A stretch of DNA of 64,000 nucleotides from Candidatus Methanofilum arcanum (lineage in GTDB: Archaea; Halobacteriota; Methanomicrobia; Methanomicrobiales; Methanospirillaceae): assembly GCA_031285085.1 (NCBI GenBank), contig JAITWW010000093.1:5332-69331 (forward strand). The letters run 5' to 3'. The stretch's first letter is position 1, and the number at the start of each line of letters is the position of its first letter. Below, piece after piece: positions 1 to 8,396 of this stretch. The position numbers and the translations under genes are program-made. The notes beneath the pieces are model-generated. The model did not search any database, was not told the DNA's origin, and saw only the letters and a list, made by a program, of their open reading frames with translations.

Positions 1-1683
1 CGCATTGTTGCTCAGCTCCTAACACTCATGGATGGACTGAAAAGTCGTGGGCGTGTTATCGTAATTGGTGCAACAAACCTATCAGATAATCTCGATCCCG
101 CTCTTCGTCGTGGGGGGAGATTTGACAGAGAGATCGAGGTTGGAATCCCAGACATTGCGGGAAGGCTTGCAATTTTTCAGATTCATACCAGAAATGTTCC
201 CCTTGCACTCTCAGGTATCACCATAAAAGATGAAGAACTTAAAAATGCTGAAAAGAACCAGCTGTATCGCGTTGAGAACGAGATAGAAAATATTAATAAT
301 AAAATAAAATCAAAAGCAGAAGATGATAAAAACAATGGAAATAAGCATGACAAAGAGTTAAAAAGTCTCCACGAACAAAAAAGAGAGGTTGAAAACAGTA
401 TCAGACGCAGATTATTTCTGGAGCCATTTGCAGAACGTGCACATGGACTTGTAGGAGCTGACATTAGCCTTGTTGTTAAAGAAGCAGCAATGCATGCCTT
501 ACGACGGGCGCTTGAAAAAGTCAATCCGAAAGATGTCAAAGAAGGAAAGATCGATCAGAAACTGATCTCAGGTATTGTTGTGACACCAGATGATTTCCAG
601 TATGGCATGATGCATGTCGAACCTTCAGCCATGCGTGAAGTGCTTATAGAAGTCCCAGATACAACCTGGGATGACATCGGTGGAATGGAAGCGATAAAGC
701 GTGAGGTACAGGAAGCAATAGAGTGGCCACTGAAGTACCCTCAAGTCTTTTCACATCTCAATGTGAAAGCACCAAAAGGTATTCTCCTCTTTGGAGCTCC
801 TGGAACAGGAAAAACACTCATTGCAAAAGCAGTGGCTCATGAAAGCGAGTGCAACTTCATCTCAGTTAAAGGTCCAGAACTTATGAGCAAATGGGTTGGA
901 GAGTCTGAAAAGGGAATTCGAGACATATTCAGAAAAGCAAGACAAGCAGCTCCATCCATCATTTTCTTTGATGAGATAGATGCGCTTCTTCCAAAGCGAG
1001 GTTCGTACATGAGCTCAGCTCATGTAACAGAGAGTGTCGTCTCTCAGATTCTCACAGAGATAGATGGGATCGAGGCTCTCCATGATGTAACCATTATTGC
1101 TGCAACAAATCGCGCGGACATGATTGATGAGGCAGTGCTTCGAGCTGGAAGAATTGAACAACATATTTATGTACGACCACCAGATGCCATCGGCCGAAAA
1201 CAGATATTTGATGTCTATCTCACAGATGCAGATCTCCTCTTGACATCAGATGTCAATGTGGATGAGCTTGTTGAGCGCACAGGTGGGTATGTTGGTGCAG
1301 ACATCGAAGCACTGGTTCGTGAAGCGAAACGTGCTGCCATGCGTGAGTTCATTAGACTCATGGAAGGGAGAAACTCACAAGAGATCAATGAGGCTGTTCC
1401 AAACCTACGTGTTACAAAAGCGCATTTCGAAGAAGCATTCACACGTGTGCGTGCCTCATTAAACCGGGAAGCACGGGAGACATATGAACAACAAGCATGG
1501 CAGATATTATATTCCAGTGAAGAGTGTGAACTCTTAGAGGATGCCAGAAACATTATAGCCTATTGCAGAACAAATGTTGAGCATAACACATCATACAAAG
1601 AGCTCTCCCATCTCGTCTACGAAGCTGATACAAAAGATTTTAAGGCGATTCGGAGTTTGGTTGAGAAAATAAAGACTACGTAA
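1..1683 (+). CDS. cdc48: CDC48/VCP-like AAA+ ATPase, 5' end outside window
   Basis: AAA+ unfoldase of the CDC48/p97/VAT family, acting in cytosolic protein unfolding. The reading frame is open from base 1, so the N-terminal domain and the first Walker A lie upstream. The window begins in the first ATPase domain, where the arginine-finger region FDREIEVG is visible. The complete second domain has Walker A GAPGTGKT (about nt 795-820), Walker B IIFFDEIDAL (about 958-987) and sensor AATNRADMID. Between the two there is an unusual charged, coiled-coil-like insertion (about nt 240-415), placed just before the FAERAHGLVGADI lid segment. A short extension follows the second domain. The Hsp20-like gene begins 33 bp downstream on the same strand, suggesting a proteostasis operon. 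Confidence 0.95.
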   Translation, partial: RIVAQLLTLMDGLKSRGRVIVIGATNLSDNLDPALRRGGRFDREIEVGIPDIAGRLAIFQIHTRNVPLALSGITIKDEELKNAEKNQLYRVENEIENINNKIKSKAEDDKNNGNKHDKELKSLHEQKREVENSIRRRLFLEPFAERAHGLVGADISLVVKEAAMHALRRALEKVNPKDVKEGKIDQKLISGIVVTPDDFQYGMMHVEPSAMREVLIEVPDTTWDDIGGMEAIKREVQEAIEWPLKYPQVFSHLNVKAPKGILLFGAPGTGKTLIAKAVAHESECNFISVKGPELMSKWVGESEKGIRDIFRKARQAAPSIIFFDEIDALLPKRGSYMSSAHVTESVVSQILTEIDGIEALHDVTIIAATNRADMIDEAVLRAGRIEQHIYVRPPDAIGRKQIFDVYLTDADLLLTSDVNVDELVERTGGYVGADIEALVREAKRAAMREFIRLMEGRNSQEINEAVPNLRVTKAHFEEAFTRVRASLNREARETYEQQAWQILYSSEECELLEDARNIIAYCRTNVEHNTSYKELSHLVYEADTKDFKAIRSLVEKIKTT

Positions 1684-1716
1684 TGCGACACACACGCATA
1701 TCACAAGAGCTATGCA

Positions 1717-2199
1717 ATGACAGACAAATTTCCAGACGGTATCCGTAGTATTGAAGAGTTGCTTTCGCATATACTTTCAAATACATTTCAAGGCAGAGAA
1801 ACCGGCCCAGGGATGATGGGAATAAATATCATTATTGCAGGTGAGAATGTTCCATCAATGCCAGGTCGCCGTGAAGGAGGAAACCCCCCCCATGATAGCG
1901 ATAAGCCTGAAATTGAAGTGATAGAAGCAGATGGATGGATTATTCTGACCTGTCCATTACCAGGCCTCGAAAAAGAGCACATTAAAGTCGCGTTCGGAGA
2001 TGGACAGATTCACATTGTCGGATTTGATGGAGAACGTCGATATAAAACCTCTGCTGTTATTCCTGATGTTGATCTGGACTCGTGCAGACAAACACTCCAC
2101 AATGGTGTGCTAGAGCTCTCCTATCGTTTAGCAAATACGGCAACTGGAGGTGTTGTCGAGACTGAGAGAGAGGAAAGCACCGGAAACATCAAGATGTAG
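1717..2199 (+). CDS. Hsp20/alpha-crystallin-like small protein
   Basis: A 160-residue protein whose C-terminal two thirds resemble the alpha-crystallin/CS beta-sandwich of small heat-shock proteins: EVIEADGWIILTCPLPGLEK is followed by repeated short strands and an NGVLELSYR segment. That last segment matches the sHsp NGVLxLxxP signature, with Tyr-Arg in place of the usual hydrophobic-Pro ending. The first 65 residues are Gly/Pro-rich and probably flexible. It lies 33 bp after the CDC48 stop on the same strand, which suggests co-expression and a role as a holdase feeding the unfoldase. The chaperone function is inferred from fold and context. Confidence 0.75.
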   Translation: MTDKFPDGIRSIEELLSHILSNTFQGRETGPGMMGINIIIAGENVPSMPGRREGGNPPHDSDKPEIEVIEADGWIILTCPLPGLEKEHIKVAFGDGQIHIVGFDGERRYKTSAVIPDVDLDSCRQTLHNGVLELSYRLANTATGGVVETEREESTGNIKM

Positions 2200-2228
2200 A
2201 TGTAATCGGTAACCTATTATCCATTTTT

Positions 2229-2250
2229 CGCATGTATGCGTATTTTTTTG
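2229..2250 (+). terminator. Hairpin plus T-run after cdc48/hsp20
   Basis: A perfect 5-bp stem with a 2-nt loop (CGCAT-GT-ATGCG) is followed within two bases by seven T residues. It sits in the 75-bp gap between two convergent genes, 30 bp after the hsp20 stop. Archaeal termination mainly needs the T-tract, so the hairpin may be incidental. Confidence 0.5.
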
Positions 2251-2274
2251 CCTCTTTTCTCTTTTCTAATGTGC

Positions 2275-2829
2275 TTACATAATACCTTGCAGCTTTAGCT
2301 CAAGAAAGTCAAGCCCACGACGTATGTCATCCATATTTTTTCCGCCTGTGAGGATGATTTTTCCTGATGAAAAGAGAAGAGCAACTATTTTCGGATCCTG
2401 AATACGGTACACAAGACCTGGGAATTGTTCTGGTTCATACTCGATGTTTTCAAGGTTTAATGTAACAACAACCTTGTTCAGGTTGATGTAATTCCCGATA
2501 TCATATGAACACACAATATTTGTGACTGCTACCTCAGGCTCTTCATAACACTCAACACCGGCATCGCGCATTTTATCAATGATCTGAGCAAGTCCCTCGT
2601 CAAGAGCTGCATTTTCTCGAATTCCAGTAAGTACAACCTTTCCTGATGAGAAAATAAGTGAGGCCATTTTTGGCGACTCTATACGATAAACAGCTCCTGG
2701 GAAGCGTTTTGTATTGAGTTCACAGTTTTCAATTTTCGATGAAATGAGTTCTAGATCAATAGAATCAGCAACAGAGCCGGACGCCACTATATTTTCGATC
2801 TTCAGGGACTCATATTGTTTATCAGACAT
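2275..2829 (-). CDS. tbp: TATA-box-binding protein (TBP)
   Basis: General transcription factor that binds the TATA box and recruits TFB and RNA polymerase. The protein is a clear tandem duplication: LKIENIVASGSV...FPGAVYRIESPK...LIFSSGKVVLTG in the first half and VTNIVCSYDI...FPGLVYRIQDPK...LLFSSGKIILTG in the second, the two saddle halves. The length of about 184 residues is normal for archaea. No acidic C-terminal tail is present. The start is taken as the ATG encoding MSDKQYESLKIENIV; an ATG four codons upstream (2841) is an alternative. It is divergent from the acyl-CoA synthetase gene across an AT-rich 175-bp region. Confidence 0.97.
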   Translation of the reverse strand: MSDKQYESLKIENIVASGSVADSIDLELISSKIENCELNTKRFPGAVYRIESPKMASLIFSSGKVVLTGIRENAALDEGLAQIIDKMRDAGVECYEEPEVAVTNIVCSYDIGNYINLNKVVVTLNLENIEYEPEQFPGLVYRIQDPKIVALLFSSGKIILTGGKNMDDIRRGLDFLELKLQGIM

Positions 2830-2969
2830 TCCAGATCTCATAGGATCTTTTTAACCATAATACTATCTCGTCCTCTACTATCATTAAAACACATCTATAA
2901 AAACAAATCAATTAAATTTTAATTTTAATTCATGAAGTGAGGGTCTATTATCTTAGAACCTGCACCTCC

Positions 2970-2978
2970 TTATAAAGT
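2970..2978 (+). promoter_or_regulatory. TATA box of the acyl-CoA synthetase gene
   Basis: TTATAAAGT lies about 30 bp before the ATG at 3005. The archaeal TATA-to-start spacing of about 25 bp would put the transcription start a few bases before that codon, giving an almost leaderless mRNA. No Shine-Dalgarno-like motif is seen. Confidence 0.5.
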
Positions 2979-3004
2979 CAGACATAATTGACACAGAGTT
3001 GATA

Positions 3005-4699
3005 ATGCACTACACAAAAACTTGTTATATGCACTTTGATCTTTTCAGAGATGTCAAAGACTATGACGAACTCTGCCAGAAATTTTCAATAGATGTTCCA
3101 GAATATTTTAATTTTGGATATGATATCATTGATTCCTGGGCACAAACAGACAGAAATAAGCTTGCAATGATATGGGTCGATGATAAAGGAAATGAAAAAA
3201 AATTCACGTTTCGTGATTTTCGAAACCTTTCAAATGCAGCTGCAAACATCCTCTTAAAATATGGCATTGGCCGCGGAGATCGCGTCATGCTCATGTTGCA
3301 TCGTGTCCCAGAGTGGTGGATCTTTGTTATCGCGCTCATTAAGCTTGGTGCTGTAGTTTGTCCCTCGCCAACGATGCTGACAACGAAAGATCTTGAGTAC
3401 CGACTCAATGCTGGCAGATTCACAATGATCATTACGGACAAAGAAAACTCAGATAAAGTCGAGCGAATCTGTCGTGTTTGTCCAACAATAAAGCACAGAA
3501 TGCTTATAGATGGAGAGCTTCCGCACTGGATCAGTTATCCATATGAGCTTCTCTATCCAGCTCCGGTATCTCGAAACAAAATAAGCTTGCCTGAGCCTAT
3601 TCGAACACACAAAGATGATCCCATGCTGATATACTTTACATCTGGCACAACTGGAGACGCAAAGATGATTCTCCATAATCATGCACACCCACTGGGGCAT
3701 CTTGTCACTGCCGGGCTTTGGCAGGCATTAGATGGAAACGATCTTCATTTTACTTCATCAGATACTGGTTGGGCAAAATGTGGGTGGGGAAAGATCTTTG
3801 GCCAATGGGTTATTGGTGCATGTGTCTTTGTCTATGACACCAGAGGGAAGTTCAATGCAACGGAGTTGCTTCCATTCATTGAAAAGTATGAGATCTCAAC
3901 ATTTTGCTGTCCTCCAACGATTTATCGAATGCTTATCATTGCAGATCTCTCAAAATATGATCTACGTTCCCTTCGACATTGTATATCTGCTGGTGAGCCT
4001 TTGAACCCAGATGTAAATAGGATCTGGAAAGAAGAGACAGGTCTTTCAATTTATGAGGGATACGGCCAATCAGAAACCTGCTGTTGTATCGCAACACTGC
4101 CATTCATGAAGCATAAACCTGGTTCAATGGGGCGCCCCATTCCAGGGTGGCATATTGAGCTCCATGATGACGATGGAAAGCCTGTTGGTATAAGAGAAGA
4201 AGGAAGAATCGCAATTAAATTAGATCCTTGGCCAATTGGACTCGGCACGGAATATGTTAATAACGCTGAAGCAAATGCGGAGTCATTTCAGAACGGGTTT
4301 TATTACACAGGAGATAAGGCCTACTGTGATGAAGATCAGTACTTCTGGTTTGTTGGAAGAAACGATGATGTGATTAAAAGTTCAGGGTATCGTATCGGAC
4401 CATTTGAAGTAGAGAGTGCATTGCAAGAGTTCTCAGCAGTGCAAGAATCAGCAGTTGTTGGCTCACCTGATCCAATTCGAGGAACAATAGTCAAAGCATT
4501 TATTGTCTTAAAGGAAGGGTACGTGCCTAGTGAACAGATGGTGCTTGATATTCAGAAACATGTAAAACGAGTGACAGCTCCATATAAATACCCACGTGAG
4601 ATCGAATTTGTGAGTGAACTGCCAAAGACAATATCTGGAAAGATTAAACGGGCAGAACTTCGGAAACTGGAAGAGGAGAAACATCGACAAAAAAATTAA
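3005..4699 (+). CDS. AMP-forming acyl-CoA synthetase (acetyl/medium-chain type)
   Basis: ANL-superfamily enzyme that activates a carboxylic acid with ATP and CoA, giving acyl-CoA, AMP and PPi. The motifs appear in the expected order: P-loop YFTSGTTGDAK (about nt 3631-3663), EGYGQSETC, YYTGDKAY, the hinge WFVGRNDDVIKSSGYRIGP, and the C-terminal catalytic-lysine motif PKTISGKIKR. The P-loop has DAK where PxK is commonest. The length of about 565 residues and the EVESAL/PYKYPREIEFV segments fit the medium-chain/acetyl CoA synthetase branch found in methanogens. Substrate cannot be read from sequence. The ATG at 3005 is chosen from TATA spacing; TTG 2999 and ATG 3029 are alternatives. The gene is monocistronic. 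Confidence 0.92.
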   Translation: MHYTKTCYMHFDLFRDVKDYDELCQKFSIDVPEYFNFGYDIIDSWAQTDRNKLAMIWVDDKGNEKKFTFRDFRNLSNAAANILLKYGIGRGDRVMLMLHRVPEWWIFVIALIKLGAVVCPSPTMLTTKDLEYRLNAGRFTMIITDKENSDKVERICRVCPTIKHRMLIDGELPHWISYPYELLYPAPVSRNKISLPEPIRTHKDDPMLIYFTSGTTGDAKMILHNHAHPLGHLVTAGLWQALDGNDLHFTSSDTGWAKCGWGKIFGQWVIGACVFVYDTRGKFNATELLPFIEKYEISTFCCPPTIYRMLIIADLSKYDLRSLRHCISAGEPLNPDVNRIWKEETGLSIYEGYGQSETCCCIATLPFMKHKPGSMGRPIPGWHIELHDDDGKPVGIREEGRIAIKLDPWPIGLGTEYVNNAEANAESFQNGFYYTGDKAYCDEDQYFWFVGRNDDVIKSSGYRIGPFEVESALQEFSAVQESAVVGSPDPIRGTIVKAFIVLKEGYVPSEQMVLDIQKHVKRVTAPYKYPREIEFVSELPKTISGKIKRAELRKLEEEKHRQKN

Positions 4700-4767
4700 T
4701 AGATGCCAAAAACAGATATTTCATTTTATCTTTTCACGATTTTCTAAAAAAAAGTGGGGTTTTAATT

Positions 4768-5652
4768 TTAATAACCACGTTGTTCTACTAAGATCTTTTC
4801 AAGATTGGCAATGCGCTTTTCAAGAGGAGGATGCGTTGCAAACAAACTCATGATAGACTTGCCAGAGATTGCAGGGATGATGTAAAACGCATTTGCACCC
4901 TCAACTTCCTGACGTTTTTTGGAAGGCATAGCCTCCACTGTTCCACTAATCTTTTTCAGTGCAGAGACAAGAGCCATAGGATCATTGGTGATATATGCAC
5001 TTCCTCGATCTGCTGCATACTCACGATAGCGTGAGAGAGCAAGCATCAATATTGTTGAAATAAGCCAGACAGCACCAGCAACTATTGCAATAAGAATCCA
5101 AGGAGGGCTTCCCTCCCCACGATTTGTAAAAGAGATAAACAAAATATTGTGAACGATCATTGACGCTACCATTGCAATGAAACTTGCAAGTGTTAAAGCC
5201 AGGACATCACGATTTTTAACGTGTGCAATCTCATGTGCTAACACCGCTTCAAGTTCATTGGTGTTCAGTACACGCATAATTGTGTCAGTAACTGCTACAA
5301 CAGCACGCTTTGGGCTTCTGCCTGTTGCAAACGCATTCGCCATTGGTGATGGCATAATACCAATGCGAGGCTTGGGAACTCCAGCATCTGCACAGATACG
5401 TTCTATCATCTGATGAAGTTCAGGAGCTTCTGTCTCGCTGACAATCTTTGTTTTCGTGCTCATCAGCACTATAGAGTCAGAGAAAAAGTACTGAGCAAAC
5501 GCCATCACAAAGACAAAGAGGAGGATAAGACCTATACTCACGTTAAAGTACCACAACACCGCCATAAAGGCAAGATAGATGAGGAGGAGGAGGAGCCCTG
5601 TGATAATGATTCGGGTGGTAAGACCCCAGTCACGCTTCCATACTTGTGCCAT
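4768..5652 (-). CDS. htpX: HtpX-like membrane zinc protease (M48)
   Basis: Integral-membrane metalloprotease for quality control of membrane proteins. Two hydrophobic segments lie near residues 15-55, followed by the zinc motif HEIAH in VLAHEIAHVKNRD (residues about 139-151). Two more membrane spans follow, then the downstream glutamate motif YREYAADRGSAY. The 294-residue length is normal for HtpX. It starts at ATG 5652; no Shine-Dalgarno is obvious and a TATA-like TATTTATC lies about 25-30 bp upstream. Its 3' end faces the acyl-CoA synthetase gene. Confidence 0.95.
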   Translation of the reverse strand: MAQVWKRDWGLTTRIIITGLLLLLIYLAFMAVLWYFNVSIGLILLFVFVMAFAQYFFSDSIVLMSTKTKIVSETEAPELHQMIERICADAGVPKPRIGIMPSPMANAFATGRSPKRAVVAVTDTIMRVLNTNELEAVLAHEIAHVKNRDVLALTLASFIAMVASMIVHNILFISFTNRGEGSPPWILIAIVAGAVWLISTILMLALSRYREYAADRGSAYITNDPMALVSALKKISGTVEAMPSKKRQEVEGANAFYIIPAISGKSIMSLFATHPPLEKRIANLEKILVEQRGY

Positions 5653-5813
5653 GTTCTATAAATAGGGAGTATTAAGATAAATACTATTTCCTGTGAAAAT
5701 AATGATAAATATAAGAACTTCAATTTTATTTTATATTTTAATAGAGTGAAAATGAAAGATTACATCCTATTCTTTTTTTTCCCTCTCTTCTTTCCTCCCA
5801 TCAGACCCCTTTT

Positions 5814-6761
5814 TCATCTCACAAAAAACATCTCATTTGATCTTATACTAGTTGCAAATTCTTTTATGCGAGCATCTATTTTTTTTATCTCTATTGACTC
5901 ATAAAAATGCTTTGTAAGATCTGAAATAAATGTATTTGACAGTGAACATTGCTGTGAATCCCATATAATATCTTTATCAGATGGAGGATCATCTTTTAGA
6001 AATGATTTCAAAGGAATGTCGATCATATGTGTCTTGTGCAGTTCAGTCATATCACGCACAAGTCCAAGATGACCAGAATGCAACAGTCCCTCATCTGGAT
6101 CTAAGAAAGCACCTTGCAATGATGCAAATATATTGGATGATATCATGGTGTACCCAAGTGCAAGCATAAGATTTACAGGATCTTGGTATGGCGCGCTTGT
6201 TCTTCTCCGAAATGCAAGCACAGGATCAACGAGTCGTGCATAAATTTCATAATACATATCATGCACAAGACGGTGTACTCTGCGAAGCTCATCGATCTTA
6301 ATGAGGTACTCTATTTCATGTAGTGCCTGGTACAAAATATCCATCTCCCCTGCACGAAGCAAAGAGCTTTGATCCACTTTCCACTCCTGCTCATACCATT
6401 CAATAGTTTGAATTCTCTCTTGCATCGCAGCATATGCAAACTCTTTTGCGAGATCAAAAGGGTGTTCTGTGCGCCTCAACTGAGCTGCACGAGTATCGGT
6501 ATGAAGAGAGTAAGAAGGAGGAATAATCGTCCCTACTAACTCTCCAGCGGTTGTGTAGAACGAGATGAAAATATCTGCATGTATCAAATTTGAAAGAGCA
6601 GAAGTATGGAGCACATGCCCTCCATATAAAAGAAGATGATCAAGATCAGCAAGTGGGATCTCCTCAAACGCTCCATGCTGATTGATTCGTAGCGTATGTG
6701 AGCTTGCTTTTATGTGGGCCCCATTTCCTGTTATAACCTTCCAGGAAAAAAATTCGCTCAT
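5814..6761 (-). CDS. cas1: Stand-alone Cas1-family integrase (no CRISPR or cas neighbours)
   Basis: A 315-residue Cas1-family protein. The N-terminal beta domain has the typical LADLDHLLLYGGH...SALSNLIHADIFISFY pattern. The helical domain carries the four metal-ligand positions: Glu172 (YYEIYARL), His228 (EGLLHSGH), Asp237 and Glu240 (RDMTEL). The last is usually Asp. The DPVNLMLALGYTMI helix matches the conserved DPVNALLSFGY of Cas1. No repeat array, cas2, cas4 or effector is present, and the neighbours are HtpX and Pgk, so this is a 'Cas1-solo'. No family-B polymerase or terminal inverted repeats were found nearby, which argues against a casposon. The natural substrate is unknown. Confidence 0.9.
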   Translation of the reverse strand: MSEFFSWKVITGNGAHIKASSHTLRINQHGAFEEIPLADLDHLLLYGGHVLHTSALSNLIHADIFISFYTTAGELVGTIIPPSYSLHTDTRAAQLRRTEHPFDLAKEFAYAAMQERIQTIEWYEQEWKVDQSSLLRAGEMDILYQALHEIEYLIKIDELRRVHRLVHDMYYEIYARLVDPVLAFRRRTSAPYQDPVNLMLALGYTMISSNIFASLQGAFLDPDEGLLHSGHLGLVRDMTELHKTHMIDIPLKSFLKDDPPSDKDIIWDSQQCSLSNTFISDLTKHFYESIEIKKIDARIKEFATSIRSNEMFFVR

Positions 6762-7090
6762 ATGACTGAAACCTTATCTCTTTATGGAAAATCCCGCTGT
6801 CTCTCGATATGAGTAGCACATATTACGAGATGATTTAATTCAACTGCTTTGATATCTTTCGTACTCTTTTCCCCCAGTCTCTCTTTATTATTTTTTCTAT
6901 TGCTGTGAAACCTATTTTCTTATTTTGCATTGAACACTTCGAATCATCCTAAATCTCATCTCATTATCGATTACTCTTTGTTTTTTGGATACAAAGTATC
7001 TCTTGCGGAGATGTAACTTCTAAACAAATATCGATCTCGGTTCTGATCTCCATCTTTCCTTGATGCGCTACAGTGATGCGCTACAGATAT
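6762..7090. other. Non-coding gap between cas1 and pgk
   Basis: 329 bases upstream of cas1 and downstream of pgk. The sequence is AT-rich and should contain the cas1 promoter and pgk terminator. It contains no CRISPR-like spaced repeats, no tRNA and no convincing small ORF. The only repeat seen is a 13-bp tandem duplication at 7061-7086. Confidence 0.6.
7061..7086. repeat. 13-bp perfect tandem duplication
   Basis: TGATGCGCTACAG occurs twice back to back immediately after the pgk stop codon. It is probably replication slippage; no function is evident. Confidence 0.8.
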
Positions 7091-8314
7091 CTACTCTACA
7101 CGTGCCTTGAATTTCTCTTTGCTTCTCTCAAGCGCTGTAATAGCAGGAAGTTTTGTTCCTGAAAGGAACTTAGTGCATGCTCCTCCCCCTGTTGAGATGT
7201 GACTAAATGTATCTACGAGCCCAAGACGCTCTATTACCGCTGCGGTATGACCTCCACCAATAACTGAAAAAGGAACAAATGATGCGGCTTTTATGATCTC
7301 AGTTGTTCCAAGAGCATAGTCTGGATTTTCGAAAACCCCTGCTGGCCCATTTAATACAACAGTTCCTGAATTTCGAAACAGATCAAGACACAGAGGAAGA
7401 GCCTCGATTCCAATATCAAATATTGGGCAGGCTGGAGGAACATGATCTACAGGATACTCAACTCGTTTTCCATTCTCTTGCACCGCAACGTGGGTTGGAA
7501 CAACAATTTTGTCAGGATATGTTTCCAGGATCTGCCTCGCAGATTCGATCTCTTTCTCGTATCCTAGTTTTTTGATGATATCTTTTGAAGCTTCTCCAAT
7601 CTCGTGACCTTGTGCGATGAAAAAGAGGTTTGCCACAACTCCAATAAAGAGTACTTTTTCTGCAACACCACTTTTCAGGACATTCTCTGCAACTGCCAAT
7701 GAATCATCTACCTTTGTTCCCCCAAGCACAAAGGTAACTGGGCGTGGTGCATCTGTGAATATGCGTGAGAGGTTTTGGATCTCACGTTCCATGAGCAGTC
7801 CTGCAGCTGAAGGAAGTAACTCTGGGAGGCCTATAATGGTTGGCTGTGCCCTGTGTGCTGTTCCAAATGCATCGTTAATGTAGACATCTCCAAGCCCTGC
7901 TAACTTTCTAATAAAATATGTATGTGCTGCACTTTCAGCTGACAATGTAAGATTTTCTTCGGCATTGAAGCGCACATTTTCAAGCATGAGTACATCACCG
8001 TCATGAGCATTTGAAACCGCCTCATACGCAGCAGATCCAATAATATCACTCACAAATGTCACTGGCCGTCGTAACAATTGTTCGAGCCGCGCAGCATGAA
8101 GTTCGAGTGATGTGAAATCCATTTTTCCAGGGCGTGATTGATGAGTGAGAAGAATACATACTGCTGATTCAAGGGCTTGTATCGTTTGTAGATGCTCACG
8201 GAATCGTTTGTCATCAAGAATGATCCCAAGCTCTGGCTCTATTGGAGAGTTGAAGTCGACCCGCAGTAAAACCCGTTTGTTTTTCGTGGGAATCTCATTG
8301 AATGTAAGGAGCAT
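7091..8314 (-). CDS. pgk: Phosphoglycerate kinase
   Basis: Converts 1,3-bisphosphoglycerate and 3-phosphoglycerate with ADP/ATP, used mainly in gluconeogenesis in a methanogen. The N-terminal substrate domain shows LLRVDFNSPIEP, LLTHQSRPGK, MLENVRFNAEEN and NDAFGTAHRAQP. The C-terminal nucleotide domain shows VLGGTKVDDS and VLNGPAGVFENP with the loop VIGGGHTAAVIERLG. The 407-residue length is normal for archaea. It starts at ATG 8314 without a Shine-Dalgarno. A TATA-like element (8340-8348) centred about 30 bp upstream suggests a nearly leaderless mRNA. Confidence 0.97.
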   Translation of the reverse strand: MLLTFNEIPTKNKRVLLRVDFNSPIEPELGIILDDKRFREHLQTIQALESAVCILLTHQSRPGKMDFTSLELHAARLEQLLRRPVTFVSDIIGSAAYEAVSNAHDGDVLMLENVRFNAEENLTLSAESAAHTYFIRKLAGLGDVYINDAFGTAHRAQPTIIGLPELLPSAAGLLMEREIQNLSRIFTDAPRPVTFVLGGTKVDDSLAVAENVLKSGVAEKVLFIGVVANLFFIAQGHEIGEASKDIIKKLGYEKEIESARQILETYPDKIVVPTHVAVQENGKRVEYPVDHVPPACPIFDIGIEALPLCLDLFRNSGTVVLNGPAGVFENPDYALGTTEIIKAASFVPFSVIGGGHTAAVIERLGLVDTFSHISTGGGACTKFLSGTKLPAITALERSKEKFKARVE

Positions 8315-8339
8315 ATCTAAATCTATATTAGCGATTTAG

Positions 8340-8348
8340 AAATATACT
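8340..8348 (-). promoter_or_regulatory. TATA box of pgk
   Basis: AGTATATTT on the minus strand is centred about 30 bp upstream of the pgk ATG. Transcription would start about 4 nt before the codon. Confidence 0.45.
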
Positions 8349-8396
8349 CGTTTTCATCTATTCTGAAGGTAGTAAAAAATAATGAAAAGTGTTTTT

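Noticed and set aside
6762..7090. Possible CRISPR array next to cas1
   Set aside because: No regularly spaced repeats were found upstream or downstream of cas1; the only repeat is a 13-bp tandem duplication.
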